NCBI GenBank assembly: GCA_964304625.1
Contig: OZ199838.1
Coordinates: 12,462,001-12,526,000, forward strand
Length of the DNA stretch: 64,000 bases
Reading direction: 5' to 3'
DNA from: Kudoa neothunni
Lineage: Eukaryota; Cnidaria
Shown: positions 48,860 to 59,983 of the stretch, piece by piece
How positions within the stretch are numbered: position 1 is the first letter of the stretch
Layout of the letters: each line of letters opens with the position of its first letter
Program-made: the position numbers and the translations under genes
Notes under the pieces: model-generated
The model's database searches: none
What the model was told of the DNA's origin: nothing
The model's input: only the letters and a program-made list of their open reading frames with translations

Positions 48860-51582
48860 TTACATTAGGTATACCATTTTCCCGAGAGCGCGAATGATCT
48901 TTCTGCGTTCCCAGCCGTTTCCATTAGGAGCCTTGTAGTAGATCAAATCTGCTTCTCTGAATTTAGTGTTATGGCATTTATTATTTTTTAATATTCCCAT
49001 GTGTGACCTTGTTTTCCTCCCGTGAAGTTTTTCCGCGGGAGATTTTCCATCATACAGCGGTGTGGAGCGATACGTTGATAGGTATATTCTAAGAGCTTCC
49101 GTTAAAGATTTCTCTTCAGTGACAAGTTTGCTTATTGCCACTTTAAATGTTTTGACAAATCTCTCCGCCTGACCATTGGATTGCGGATGATACGGGGGTG
49201 GAGTAACATGATCTATTGCTCTGGACTTTAAGTATTTCGAGAATTGTTGTGAGGTAAGTTGTGGTCCGTTGTCAGATACAATTAACATTGGACAACCTTC
49301 AATTGAGAAAACTTGTTCCAGTGCATTACATGTTGCTTTAGATGTGATTTCAGTCATTCGAATAACATAAGGAAATTTTGAGAAGGCGTCAACTACAACT
49401 AACCAATAGTAACCCTTGATTGGGCCTACAAAATCGATATGCAACCTTTCCCGAGCTCGTTTAGGTTTTGGAAGGTGACTCCGCATGAGTTTTGCATACC
49501 TCGCACTGATTCACGTATGTTTCAATGTCCCTCGTCATATTAGGCCAATAGCAAAATTAACGAGCTAATCGCTTCATTCTTTCTATTTCCCAGTGCCCAC
49601 TGTGAAGTTGTGCCAATAAATTGATTCGTAAAACCTTTGGGATAACAGGTCGCGTTTTGGGGTGATCTAACAGCAGCACGCCATCTTGCATCGTAAGCGA
49701 TTTTCGTAATTTATAGTAACATAAAAGATCATTTGAAAGTTTGGACTTCAGTGGCCAGCCATAGTTTGAATAATGGATTACTTTTTGGGTGATATCGTCT
49801 GACAATGAAGCTTTTTGTACCATTTCGATATTGACATAGAAGGTTTCTGTAGGGTTAACAAAACATAGTTTGGTGATTTTCCATGGCCTCATGTTCATCG
49901 AAACCAGTATCGTCACTGGACGGCAGTCTAGATAATGCGTCAGCATTACCGTGAAGTTTGGTATTTCTATATTCGATGTAGTATTGGTAGTTAGCCAAGA
50001 GTAGTGACCGGCGTTGAAGTCGTTGGGCAGAGGTTACGTTGGTTGTAGCAGTTGATCGGAATAATGATACCAGTGGACGATGATCAGTTATTATTGTAAA
50101 TTTCCTACCGTATAGGTATTGGTGGAATTTCTTGATGCCGAACACGATTGCCAATCCCTCGTTCTCTATTTAAGAATAGTTTCTCTGAGCCAAAGACAAG
50201 GTTTTCGATGCGTGAGCTATTGGTAGCCCCCGACCGTCTTCATATCAGTGTAGTATCACCGCACCTAAACCAACGATGGATGCGTCGGTAGCCAGTAGCA
50301 ACTCTTCCGATGTGTCGTAATGGGTTAGCATAGTTGCATGGATGATAGCATGTTCCAGTTTCTTGAAAGCTTCTGACTCTGTCTTACCCCAGCGGAATTG
50401 CTTGCTTGCTCTCCGAAGTTCGTTGAGAGGCTCCGCAATGTCGGCGAAACTTGGGACAAACTTACGGTAGAAGTCTATCTTTCCCAGAAATGACATAAGT
50501 TCCAACAGGTTTTTGGGTTCCGGTAACAGCTTTATGGCTTTGACGTTTTCGTCTGAAGGTTTAATTCCATTTCTGTCAATTTTATGGCCAAGATATTCCA
50601 CTTCAGTTTGAAAAAATTTGCATTCCTCGCGTTTACAAGTGAATCCAGCAGAGCTCAACCTGTCAAATAGGATATTCAAATTCTTCTTATGATCTCCGGG
50701 TATTTTACCCGTAACAACTATATCATCGAGATATGCCACATTACTAGGCAAATCAGCCACCAACTGGTCTATAATTCGTTGAAACAGGACTGGTGCACTA
50801 GATATACCAAACGGAAGACGCTTATATTGATACAAGCCTTGGATTGTTGTAATCGTCGTGTATCTGCTGCTTTCTTCGTCCAATTCCAATTGAAGATATG
50901 CATCCGACAAGTCGATTTTTGAAAATAATTGTCCACCTTGGAGTTTTTGGCATAGTTCATCCGGACGTGGGATAGGATGTTGATCGACAATCAACGCTTG
51001 CTTTATGGTAGCTTTGAAATCACCACAGATCCTGAGTTTTCCTTCCCCTTTCTTCACAATTACTATAGGCGTTACTCATTCGCTGTGTCATCTTCGATAT
51101 GACACCCAATTTCTACAGTCGATTTAATTCCAGCTTGATCGCTTCTGTCATAGAGAAGGGTACTTGTCTAGACTTTAGGCTCACAGGTTTAACATCCTTG
51201 TTAAAATGTAGATTTACCTTCCTTAGTTTATAGCATCCAAGTGAAGATTTAAAGAGTTCCATATGCTTTAGGAAGTAACAGTCATCAACACTACTTTGTG
51301 CAATTCCAATTGTGTTCAACCAGGCATTAATGTTGATTGAGGGATTGAAGATGCGTAGCCAATCCATGCCTAAGAGATTTCCTGAAGACGGCTGGGAAAA
51401 ACAATTAACCGAAGTAACATGGATTTGTTGTTAGCTTTTACGTCAACCATTATTTCGCCGTTTGCAGCCAATCTTGAACCACCATACGTGGATAGACTTA
51501 CATGTGTTCTTTCAATTGTAGGGGAACCGATATACTCGTAGGTTTTAGCATCAATTATTGTTCTCGACGCGCCTGTGTCCAA
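48860..51582 (-). pseudogene. pol polyprotein: protease, RT, RNase H, integrase
   Basis: Pieces on the minus strand: protease 51582-51370 with DTGASRTIID; a linker 51367-51113; reverse transcriptase 51057-50245 with LFSKIDLSDAYLQ, LPFGISSAPVLFQ and the catalytic VAYLDDIVV; RNase H with LLATDASIVGLGAVI and, from 50154, TIITDHRPLVSLF and HGNADALSRL; integrase zinc-binding region ending in LHSGHWEIERMKRLAR (49557); integrase core 49486-48860 with catalytic residues in LHIDFVGP, IVSDNGPQ and QSNGQAER. Breaks occur near 51.37, 51.1, 50.2 and 49.55 kb, so no full polyprotein is made. Motifs are otherwise intact. Classed as Ty3/gypsy because the integrase follows RNase H. Confidence 0.92.
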
Positions 51583-52298
51583 CTTTTTTACGGTGTGAGC
51601 ATATGTGACTTCGGAATGGACAAACCTTCTTCGATTGTTTCACAAAACAGTCCGGGCACGATGGGAGTGGTTTGTTCTTGAGATCTTGTTTACCGCGCGA
51701 CCGTTTAAGTTCATGTTGAATTCGGTTAATATTGCTGCCTTTAGCTTCTCCATGTTGATCCTCTTGGATCTCTGCTACGGCTTTTTTCATGACCATGTGG
51801 CGATCTCCCGTATTGACAACGTTCTGTAATGATGGACGCCTTTGTTCGATGCACGAAGGTTGTACTCCAGGGTGAGGCGTGTGTAGCACACTGGTATCAC
51901 GAATAATTCTATGTGCGTACGATTCGTTACATTTTTCACGGATGAAATTGCATTTTCTTGCCAAAGCCTCCAATTCAGCAGACCATTGTGCGTATGTCTG
52001 CACTGACTTCATTTGGCATCTAGAAAATTTAACCAAAGCAGAAATCTCATGTATTTGATCAGATAAATAACTATTCATCCGATGAACGATATCATCAAAT
52101 GAGCATTGTTCTCTTTCTGATTCAATGTAGAGCTTTTCATAGAGTTGGTAAGATTCGGCTCCCATCCATGAAAGCAAATATGACTTATATGCCGATTCAG
52201 ATACACCATGGGCTCTCAAGTGTTCCTTTGTCCTTGAAATGTAGATTAAGAATTTGTTGCTGTTGTCTCAACAGGTCATGCATTTCTTTTGAATCCAT
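51551..52298 (-). pseudogene. gag of the Ty3/gypsy element
   Basis: An ATG at 52298 opens a short frame that shifts near 52.2 kb into the long frame 52219-51551. The product has capsid-like helical sequence (LLSWMGAESYQLYEKLY, MNSYLSDQIHEIS) and ends in a cysteine/histidine cluster (CPDCFVKQSKKVCPF, ICSHRKKVGH) that looks like a nucleic-acid-binding zinc region. The frame then overlaps the protease start (51582), so gag and pol were probably joined by one frame or a shift. The early frameshift would prevent normal expression. Confidence 0.8.
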
Positions 52299-52314
52299 AT
52301 TTTTTCAATGTGGT

Positions 52315-52334
52315 TGATCCTGCTCACTGCGCCA
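52315..52334 (-). promoter_or_regulatory. tRNA primer-binding site
   Basis: On the minus strand TGGCGCAGTGAGCAGGATC follows the 5' LTR after one base. Its complement ends in ...CTGCGCCA: CCA preceded by a G discriminator base and a TCACTGC acceptor strand. That is the shape of a serine tRNA 3' end, so tRNA-Ser is the likely primer. Confidence 0.75.
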
Positions 52335-52335
52335 A

Positions 52336-52446
52336 TGTTATGATTTCTTAACGCGGCAGCACATAGACACACAGTTAATCAAGGTTTGAAGAGATGATGC
52401 GTCATACTATTAACTATTGTGTTAATCTAGATTCTAGAATGTGACA
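52336..52446 (-). repeat. 5' LTR
   Basis: 111 bp, TG...CA-bounded on both strands, matching 48467-48572. As the upstream LTR of a minus-strand element it would hold the promoter; I cannot point to a clear TATA box in so short a repeat. Confidence 0.95.
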
Positions 52447-52536
52447 CTCGGCCAGATAAAAAAGTCAAAATATTGTTCGGATTCTAACGAAATTAACAAT
52501 TTTGTTAATCACGGTGTGATGTCAAATCGTTTAGAG

Positions 52537-54749
52537 CAGTGGTTCTTAACCTGGGTTAGATGAAAAAATTCCAAATTTCAGATCAAATCTAGGATTAATA
52601 TTTTTTATAATTTTAATATTTTAAATAAACCTTCTATTGGTTGTATTTATAATCCTAATTAAAAGCTATTTTAAAAAGATAATAATGATGAATTAAAAAA
52701 TTATTGATAATTTAATTACAATTATTATTTGAGTGTTTGAAATTCTTTTCGAGTTACCTGATTAGTACAATCACTTGTAACGAGTTACTGGGTTTACTGC
52801 GCGGCAGTGTTATTTGTTTGCTAATTTTCTGAGGGTTACTGGAAATAAATATTGGCTCGTTGAATATTTAACAAAAAAAGAAAGTGGTCAAATGATTTCG
52901 TACAGTTCGGGTTTACCTATGTTACGGAACTTAATGGTATTCAACGATCTCTTTGCATGATATGCAACTCGAAGTTAAGTAATTCTAGTTTAGTATCAGC
53001 GAAACTAAAGGAGCATTTCACAAATATCCATGGAGACTTTGCATACAGGAATATAACTCTTTCCGAACTTGAAGCAAAAAGAGCAAGATATGATGAAAGA
53101 ACTACGTTGCAAAATTTTGGATTTGATAATATTGATAAGCTTATCTTAACAGCAACATATGAAGTTTCATATCGCATTGGCAAACAAGGTAAACCTCACA
53201 ATATTGGTGAAACGCTCGTTGAACCTGCCGCGTTGAAGATGGCAAATATTTTATTGGGAAGTGTTGCAAAAAAAATTAGTACAAATTCCTTTGTCAAATG
53301 ATACCGTTAAGAAAAGAATTGATGATATGAGTAAAGATATTTTTGATCAATTAATTTCTGATCTAATTTTAAGTAAAGAGAAGTTTAGTTTACAATTCGA
53401 CGAAACTACTGACATCTCAAATCTAAATCAACTGGTTTCGTTTGTTAGATATTTGAAAAATGGTGTGATAGTTGAAGATTTTCTTTTTTGCAAACCTTTA
53501 ACAACAACTACCAGGGCAGTGGATGTTAAGAAAGTTGTCGATGAGTTTTTCAAGAGCAATGGACTTTAATGGAATATGGTTTGTTCTATTTGCACTGATG
53601 GTGCCCCAGCTATGCTGGGACGTAACTCTGGTTTTTGTGCTCTCATGAAAGCAGATGCACCTCATATTATTGTTACGCATTACATTTTACATAGATATGC
53701 ATTAGTAACAAAGAATATGCCTCCAAGGCTGGCAGAAGTGTTGAAAATCGTTATCGATTGTGTAAATTTTGTGAGACAGTGCTTTGAGTCATCGAATCTT
53801 CAAATATTTGTGCAGCGAAATGGATTCTGAATTTTAGATACTTTTGTTTTATTCAATTGTGAGGTGGCCGTCTTGAGGAAAAGTATTAAACCGCGTTTTT
53901 ACCCTGTGAAAGGAAATAGGTATATTTTTGATTCCATAAATTGTTTGAATCGGCAAATGCAAGGAAATGGAATCAACATCATTGAGGCAAAGGAGTATCT
54001 TAATCCATTCCAAATAAAATTATCTTTATAAAAAACGAAGAATAATGGTCGAGAATTATGCAAACTTTCTATTTTTAGACGATATTTGTAATATTAATGA
54101 CGGCGATAACAACGATTTGGAAATTTTACCTTTTGAATTAAAGGAAATAATTGCTGCACATTTAGAAGAACTTTCCAACTCATTCGATGGCTATTTCCCT
54201 TCTAAAAATTCATTCCACGACTGGGTGAGGCAACCACTTAGCTTCGTTACTTCAGCTGAGGACGCCAATAATAAATATTTTGATGAACTTCAACACAACA
54301 AAATTCAAAAACAACTTTTCGAAAAAGTTTCACCATCAATCTTTTGGATAAATTAAATCGAGAAATATGCTACAATTTCGATGTAGGCTTTGGAAGTTTT
54401 TCTTCCTTTCGTAACAACTTACCTGTGCGAAAAATCATTTTCAAGATTGGTCATCATAAAAAGCGAGTTAAGAAATAAGCTTTTCTATGAAAGCGATATA
54501 CATATTGCTCTCACCAACATTTTGCCTCGTAGTACGGAATTGGTTGCAAAAAAACAAGAACAAAAATCGCACTAATTAGCTTTATATTAATTTGATTTTT
54601 ACATTGTGAAATTTTTATGATGTGCCAAATATATATTAAATTATAATGCATTTTATTTAAAATTTAAAAAATTTTATGTTTGGGGGTTCGACGAGGCGTG
54701 CTATAAGGTAGTAGTGGTTCGCCGACTCCCCAAAGGTTAATAACTACTG
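52537..54749 (+). mobile_element. hAT element, SCAND3/ZBED5 type, with TIRs
   Basis: The left end CAGTGGTTCTTAACCTGGG and the reversed right end CAGTAGTTATTAACCTTTGG are matching hAT termini (about 15 of 19). Inside the right end GGGGGTTCG then ACGAGG is typical of Charlie-like copies. Length is 2213 bp. The 8-bp flanks are GTTTAGAG and TCCTAAAC: they are not direct repeats, though one is nearly the reverse complement of the other. It starts 90 bp after the LTR retrotransposon. Confidence 0.85.
52957..54575 (+). pseudogene. SCAND3/ZBED5-like hAT transposase, broken
   Basis: Successive frames: 52957-53301 with the zinc-finger remainder (ICNSKLSN, LKEHFTNIHGD) and EVSYRIGKQGKPHNIGETL; 53261-53569 with FSLQFDETTDISNLNQLVSF and FLFCKPLTTTTRA; 53576-53830 with CSICTDGAPAMLGRNSGF and a VTHYILHRYALVTK motif; 54045-54356 (DCWVR-like FHDWVRQP segment); and 54390-54575 with the dimerisation end (YLCEKSFSRLVIIKSELRNK). 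This is the order of the hAT transposases from which vertebrate ZBED5, FAM200 and SCAND3 were domesticated. Each frame break is small, so the copy is moderately old. Confidence 0.88.
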
Positions 54750-55212
54750 TCCTAAACAATTAAAAAAAATTAGAATTTATTAATATAATTTCCAAAAATT
54801 TGTTTAATACGATCACAGCATTAAACTCTAATTAATCGGCGAAATAAAAATTCATATAATATTTAATGTATAGATGGTGGCTTGAAATAAATGGATTTAT
54901 ACTGCAAATTCTGTGTAAATAATTTAAAATTTTAGTTACATTTTATATATCCATCCAAAGTTAATTGTATTTTTAATTGATATTTGCTTAAAAAACATTT
55001 TGTGTATTATATTAAAATGGACTCTTTAGGTAAATTAATTAAAACTGAAATATTTAACCCTACCTTCGTATTTTCTGGTATAAAAATATTGTAAATACTT
55101 TTGAGGGATAAAAAATTTTAAAGTTGAGGGAAATTTGCTTGTACTAAAATAAATCAACGTTTACATACTCCAAGAAAATTTTTATCGCGCGTGCGTGACA
55201 CATATCGGGGAA

Positions 55213-55694
55213 ATGGGTAAAACTCCTGATTCTACAATGGATACTACTAATTATTTATTTCAAGTGTTTATTTATTCGTATTTAAAATAATAACAACATT
55301 TTTAGATTTCACAATTTGTGTTAAACACTTATCCACATAGTTTAATGGCTCGACATTTATCGTTGCAATACATGAAATGCTTTGGAGCAATTAGATCAAA
55401 AACTAGAGCTAATTTGTATACAAAAATAACTTTGTTTTCTTTTAAATTTTATTGATTTCCTAGAACTGTGAGTTTAAAACGAACTTTGTGCAAAAAGTGT
55501 GGAACTATTCTAGAGCCCAACATCAATTGTGAATGCTTTATAAAAAGTGATAAATTTTTTCATTTAGTATTTTATAATTTGGCATAGAAATGAAAAAAAG
55601 AAAGAACCTTTTCTATGTGAAGAAATGTTCAAATTGTGGAAAGAAAAGAGTGTTTTATGGAGGCGAAGGATACAAAAAATGTTGGAATGAATGA
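55213..55694 (+). CDS. RPP21: RNase P/MRP subunit RPP21 (Rpr2 family)
   Basis: A zinc-ribbon protein of ribonuclease P, which trims tRNA 5' leaders, in the nucleus/nucleolus. Four short exons, 55213-55263, 55306-55415, 55464-55546 and 55588-55694, with introns of 42, 48 and 41 nt, give 116 residues. The order follows the Rpp21/Rpr2/Snm1 family: an N-terminal helix with LMARHLSLQYMKCFG, then SLKRTLCKKCGTILEP (human SVKRTLCRGC) and VKKCSNCGKKRVFY (human VQTCLTC). The four zinc-ligand cysteines are C63, C66, C95 and C98. The C-terminal tail of vertebrate RPP21 is absent, as in archaeal and fungal forms. It sits between a hAT element ending at 54749 and a piggyBac starting at 55826, only 131 bp past its stop. 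All exons are too short to show as a long open frame. Start ATG at 55213 is the first in frame. Confidence 0.88.
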
Positions 55695-55825
55695 GTCAAC
55701 AAAAATTGTTTATTTTATTGGCTTCCTTGTAAATAAAACTACTTAGATAGAGATAATTTTTTCAAATAAGTTTCAGTTTACTAGCTTTATATAGCTGCCT
55801 AATGTAGATTTTCTATATTTATTAA

Positions 55826-58504
55826 CCCTCCCTGTACCAACTTATAAAAAGTTGCGCGTGTGCCCAACTGGGGCATTTGCGTACCCCAGATAAAAAATGC
55901 TTTAAACTTATTCAAAATATATATAATTCATTAATTGACAATACAACACATAAAATGGTTAATTCATTAAATCAATTTAAAGATAGTAGCTTCTGGTCTA
56001 CAAATAAACAAATTTATTCATTTATCGAGTCATGATTACAGCATCGAAATATGTGCACCTATTTACATAATATTTATTGGCACAAATAATATAAGTTAAA
56101 TAAAACTATCGGCAATGCCATAATCCTTGAGGTTACCAATAACTGATAGTAAACACGACATATCCGCCACCATTTGATGCACGGTTTTCGGTTAGACTCG
56201 GCTTCCATCACTATAAAAAGAAGTAAAAATTAAATAACTTAACGCTTTCATGATTGCACCAAACATAAAGTATTAAATGTTCTATGCTAATGGCTATAAA
56301 ATGAGCATGGATAAGGTTTTCATTTGTTATTAATATATAAAGGATATGCCAAACCCATGATATCATGGGAGACTAATCCCGAGCTTGAAATGAAAATTGA
56401 CCCAAATAAAATTAGAGCGGCTTACATGAAAATACAAAAATTTATTTCTCGAGATATATATGTACAGAAATTATCATTAACTTTATTTTTTGTTGTATTA
56501 TGGATGTTCATTTTGCCAATTAACGCATAAATTAAAAGTCGTTTTTTAGACTTAATGTAATTGCCCCCATCGTTTGTATTTTTCTCGGAAAACTGTACCT
56601 AAGCATATTATGATAATATTAAAAACATAATAGAATTTAATCTAAAAGATTCCAACAATCAAGACATTGAATAATATTATTATGTTTTCGATGTTTTACA
56701 TACAAAAATTTGACAACTGAAACATGCTACGTTGGTTTTCTTATCCTTATTTCGTGGGCGAAAGTGGCATCTATTTCTCTTCATTTGCTGCATGCAATTT
56801 TCTTGGCAGTCGATAGAGTTGGTGTTTGTTGTAGATTTATCAAAAAATTGAAACCCGTATTTTATATGACTTTGTAAGGTGGTGGAATTCTTTTGGCGAT
56901 TTACTACATTTGGAGTTGCCAACTGAACAGCAAGCTCACGGAGGAAATGCTGTCTTTTGCTCCTATCATTCTTCCTCCATTCAGGATTTTGCTTGGTCCA
57001 TACAATGTAGGCATTCAATGAGGCCATATCAATGATATCCATAAATATCTTGAGCGGCCACCTACGGGCAGCCCGTGAACAGGAGTATGACATGGTCATT
57101 TTATCTCCGCCGTCCACCCCGCCTTTTGTCTTATTGTAGTGTAATATCACAGCTGGCCTTTTTCGATAACTATCTTCGATCGATGTGTCGTGATGTTGGG
57201 TGGACAAAATATTAACTGAATAATTCTTCTTCGGAACATACGAAGTTAATGTTAAATCACCACAAAATCCGAATATCGAAGAGAACACCTCCCTTGCGGG
57301 ATAGAAACTCTTTGGGAATGTCTGGCTTGTTTGATCTGATGGTCCCAGTTAAGGTAAGCTTTTCTTTTAGGAGTTTTGTTGCAAGAGGAACTGACGTAAA
57401 AAAGTTGTCAACTGTCACACCTCGACCAGTTCCATTAACTTTTCCTGTATATGGCTGAAGATTTAGAATGTATGACGTTTCTACATCCGCAGCAACCCAA
57501 AGCTTAATGCAGTATCTTCCAGGTTTGTTTTTAATGTATACTCCGAAGGGGCATCTACCGCGAAACCTAACCAACCTATCGTCGACGGTAATGAATGGTC
57601 CTGGGGAGTAGTATTTTTGGCAGTTTTCATTAAACAAAGAAACCATCTGACAGCAAGGTTCAAATTTATCGTTTGTTATTTGAAAACGATCAGCTCTAGT
57701 CGATTTGTCATCGAACCGAAGTTTACGGTAGATATAGGAAAATCGGTTCCTTGGCATCGCAGAAGAGAAGAACAATTGTTTAAATAGTGGATGGATATCC
57801 CAAGCATTTCTCAGAGAGAGCATCCTGCCATTTAAACGTCCAGCGGCAATCAAAACACTAACAAATGCTATTATTTCGTCAGTGGAAATTGTTGCATGAC
57901 CTTCTGGATTAGTTTCTTCACAATATTTATATTGTATATCTTGTTATTTCATCAATGATAGTAGTCGACAAAAATAAAGTCTTCTTCGCTTGAATTATCC
58001 GATTCAGAAATATCATAATCGGTTGAATCGTCCTCACCTGTAGAAGAAGTATCCTCTATAAGTTTTTCTATATTTTCGTAGTTTATTTCATTAACCATAC
58101 AAAACAAAAAATTATTTAAAAAGTCAATTTTAACACAGTCACTTCAACGTTTACCAGAAAACGCGGCACATAAGCGGATTAATCATCGTTAATTCCACGG
58201 CCAGGTCTCTTTTAAGTCTATATCACTCTTTTGGGCGAAGTTGTATTTTTTTATTAATATTTTTTCGTATAAAATGTTATATAAAAGTTAAATTAAAGAC
58301 CAATTAATATCTGAAGATACTTGTTAAATACATTATTTATTTTGTATATTACGAATTATTGGAAAAAATTTTTTTACCTGAATATAGGAAATAATATACT
58401 AAACGTATTCTTAAAACCGTAGAAAAATATAATCCAATCGTCTTGAGTTATGAACAAAAAAGTGGATTTGGGGTATCTTAATACCCCAGTTGGTACTGGG
58501 AGGG
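55826..58504 (-). mobile_element. second piggyBac element, different family
   Basis: TTAA flanks both sides (55822-55825 and 58505-58508). The ends read CCCTCCCTGTACCAACT on the left and CCCTCCCAGTACCAACT on the reversed right. Just inside, the right end continues GGGGTATTAAGATACCCCA; the left end has the same block (GGGGCATTTGCGTACCCCA) after an extra 27 bases. Asymmetric ends are usual for piggyBac. Length 2679 bp. The TIR sequence and transposase differ clearly from the element at 18.1-20.4 kb. Confidence 0.95.
56680..58098 (-). pseudogene. piggyBac transposase, broken
   Basis: An ATG at 58098 opens an acidic N-terminus (EDTSSTGEDDSTDYDISE) that hits a stop near 57.95 kb. The main frame 57853-57257 has LRNAWDIHPLF, PRNRFSYIYRKLRFDD, the first catalytic Asp in FITVDDRLVRFRGRCPF, and the second in GVTVDNFFTSVPLA. 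A frameshift near 57.27 kb leads to 57288-56680 with the third Asp in KTKGGVDGGDKMTMSYS and a C-terminal cysteine-rich end (NVACFSCQIFVCK). The usual family text is K-G-G-V-D-x-x-D. At least two lesions prevent a full product. Confidence 0.92.
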
Positions 58505-59983
58505 TTAATTAGATCTTCATTGGTTTTATTTTAAATCCTTCGCTCCATCTTATTCAAAAATATTAACCACGCCTGTCCGAAGTGTTATAACTAGGTGAAA
58601 CCAAAAGAGCTAGTTTGTTCATAATTCATAGAAGACTAATTTATTTTCGACATAGTTTTCTGATTGCTTCTGTAATGTATTAAAGCTTCATTTAAACAGA
58701 AAAAGTTTTAGATTTATGTTTTTGAGATAAAAATTTGTGTTAATGTTTGAACGCCATTGTCTAATTTTCTTACATTGTTTATTATATTATTATTAAATGT
58801 CAAATTATTATTGTGGTAAGATTGTTTGGAGATTTACTAAAGTTAATCCCACAACATTATGCCAATCTCGTATCAGTAGCAGACTGATTACACAGTATAT
58901 CGAATCCAAGATGAAACCGTGCAATATCATAATAGAACAAATTATGATCGAAGAAATCAGAAAACAGGCATATATAAGAAATTTAGCGCCATTGGGATCC
59001 AAATATATTTATTCAGACAATAAACGAAATTTCTACTAATATTTTATTAGATTAGTTTCTGGTGGCATATATCATGTTAAAGTTTATTTTTTGAAAGTTC
59101 AAACTTAATGAATGAATTATGTCTACAATATTATTATTATGGTTTGAACTTGGCCAATTTTAACTCTCGAATTTTCTTTTGTGAACAAAATGATGCGATT
59201 GACAAACCATGCCATTTTTCGTAATGAAGGAAAAAGAGATTCAGTTTAATTTTAATTGGTTTAACACAATATTGTAAGTTAATTTATCGAGGTGTAAGCG
59301 CAGTAAATTTTCATAAACCCTCTCATGCCTGAATTTTTATTCATTGATGAAATAAATGTATAAATTTAAATAAGTAGTTTAACTTAACCCCGATATTTAT
59401 TTTCTTAAAATACCATTTAAAATTTCATAAAAATGGGTATTAAATGTTATTCCGTATATCGGACATCTGGCACGAAAGGGTTAACATTGATCTTTCTGGG
59501 TTCAATCAGTTAAGATACTTCGACAGGGGGTAATTTTTTTTTCGCTCAGTACGGGGGTGGTGATGCTGAAACTAAACTGCAGACTAGAAAACTAATTATA
59601 AAAAAATGTATCAAAGAAAGTATCGATATTAAACTATTTTGATTTTATGTGCGTTGTGATCATTTTTAATTGCAGGAATTAATTTTTTAATTATAAACGT
59701 TCGTTCCAAAAACAAGTCGATAATTGATGAAGTATGGTGAAAGTAATGATTTTCGTTGCATTGATCCATTGTGCCCCTTCGTGACTCAGAGCCTACCAAT
59801 ATTATCTGTCAATACTAAAAAATTTACAAGCTCCATATTAAAAGCATCGAGTTATTGTTTTGAGAACGCGACAGATGCCTGCTTGAAAAAGTTACAAATT
59901 CAGTCAAACAAATATTATTGGTAGGTGAGGTAAAGAGATGATATCGTTATAGATATAGGGAAAAAGTGTGTATTAAGTGAGAA
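58505..59983. other. gene-free region, one small MITE
   Basis: Plus-strand open frames of 80 residues (58797-59039) and 66 residues (59724-59924) have no recognisable motif, intron partners or start context that would support a gene. The only structured item is the piggyBac-like MITE at 59318-59480. The last part is the 3' flank of the acid sphingomyelinase gene. Confidence 0.45.
59318..59480. repeat. piggyBac-type MITE candidate, 163 bp
   Basis: The left end reads CCCTCTCATGCCTG and the reversed right end CCCTTTCGTGCCAG, 11 of 14 bases alike. The right flank is TTAA and the left flank TAAA, a one-base change from the piggyBac target. CCCTTTC-type ends resemble the piggyBac at 18.1-20.4 kb (CCCTTTGAGAC). 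The short length makes chance similarity possible. Confidence 0.45.

Larger units (their letters stand above)
48467..52446 (-). mobile_element. Ty3/gypsy LTR retrotransposon, full length, mutated
   Basis: Two short LTRs (48467-48572 and 52336-52446) bracket a minus-strand gag-pol. On the minus strand each LTR begins TGTC and ends AACA. A primer-binding site lies one base inside the 5' LTR (52315-52334) and a polypurine tract abuts the 3' LTR (48573-48585). Outer flanks are CGCGG (48462-48466) and CTCGG (52447-52451), a 5-bp target duplication with one mismatch. The domain order protease, reverse transcriptase, RNase H, integrase is that of Ty3/gypsy. The LTRs, at about 106-111 bp, are unusually short. 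Confidence 0.95.

Noticed and set aside
56324-56530. 68-residue frame with a hydrophobic C-terminus
   Set aside because: Lies inside the piggyBac element on the opposite strand to its transposase; no family resemblance or splice support.
58797-59039. 80-residue plus-strand frame
   Set aside because: Could be a small gene, but no motif, promoter or intron evidence; length is within chance for this AT-rich sequence.
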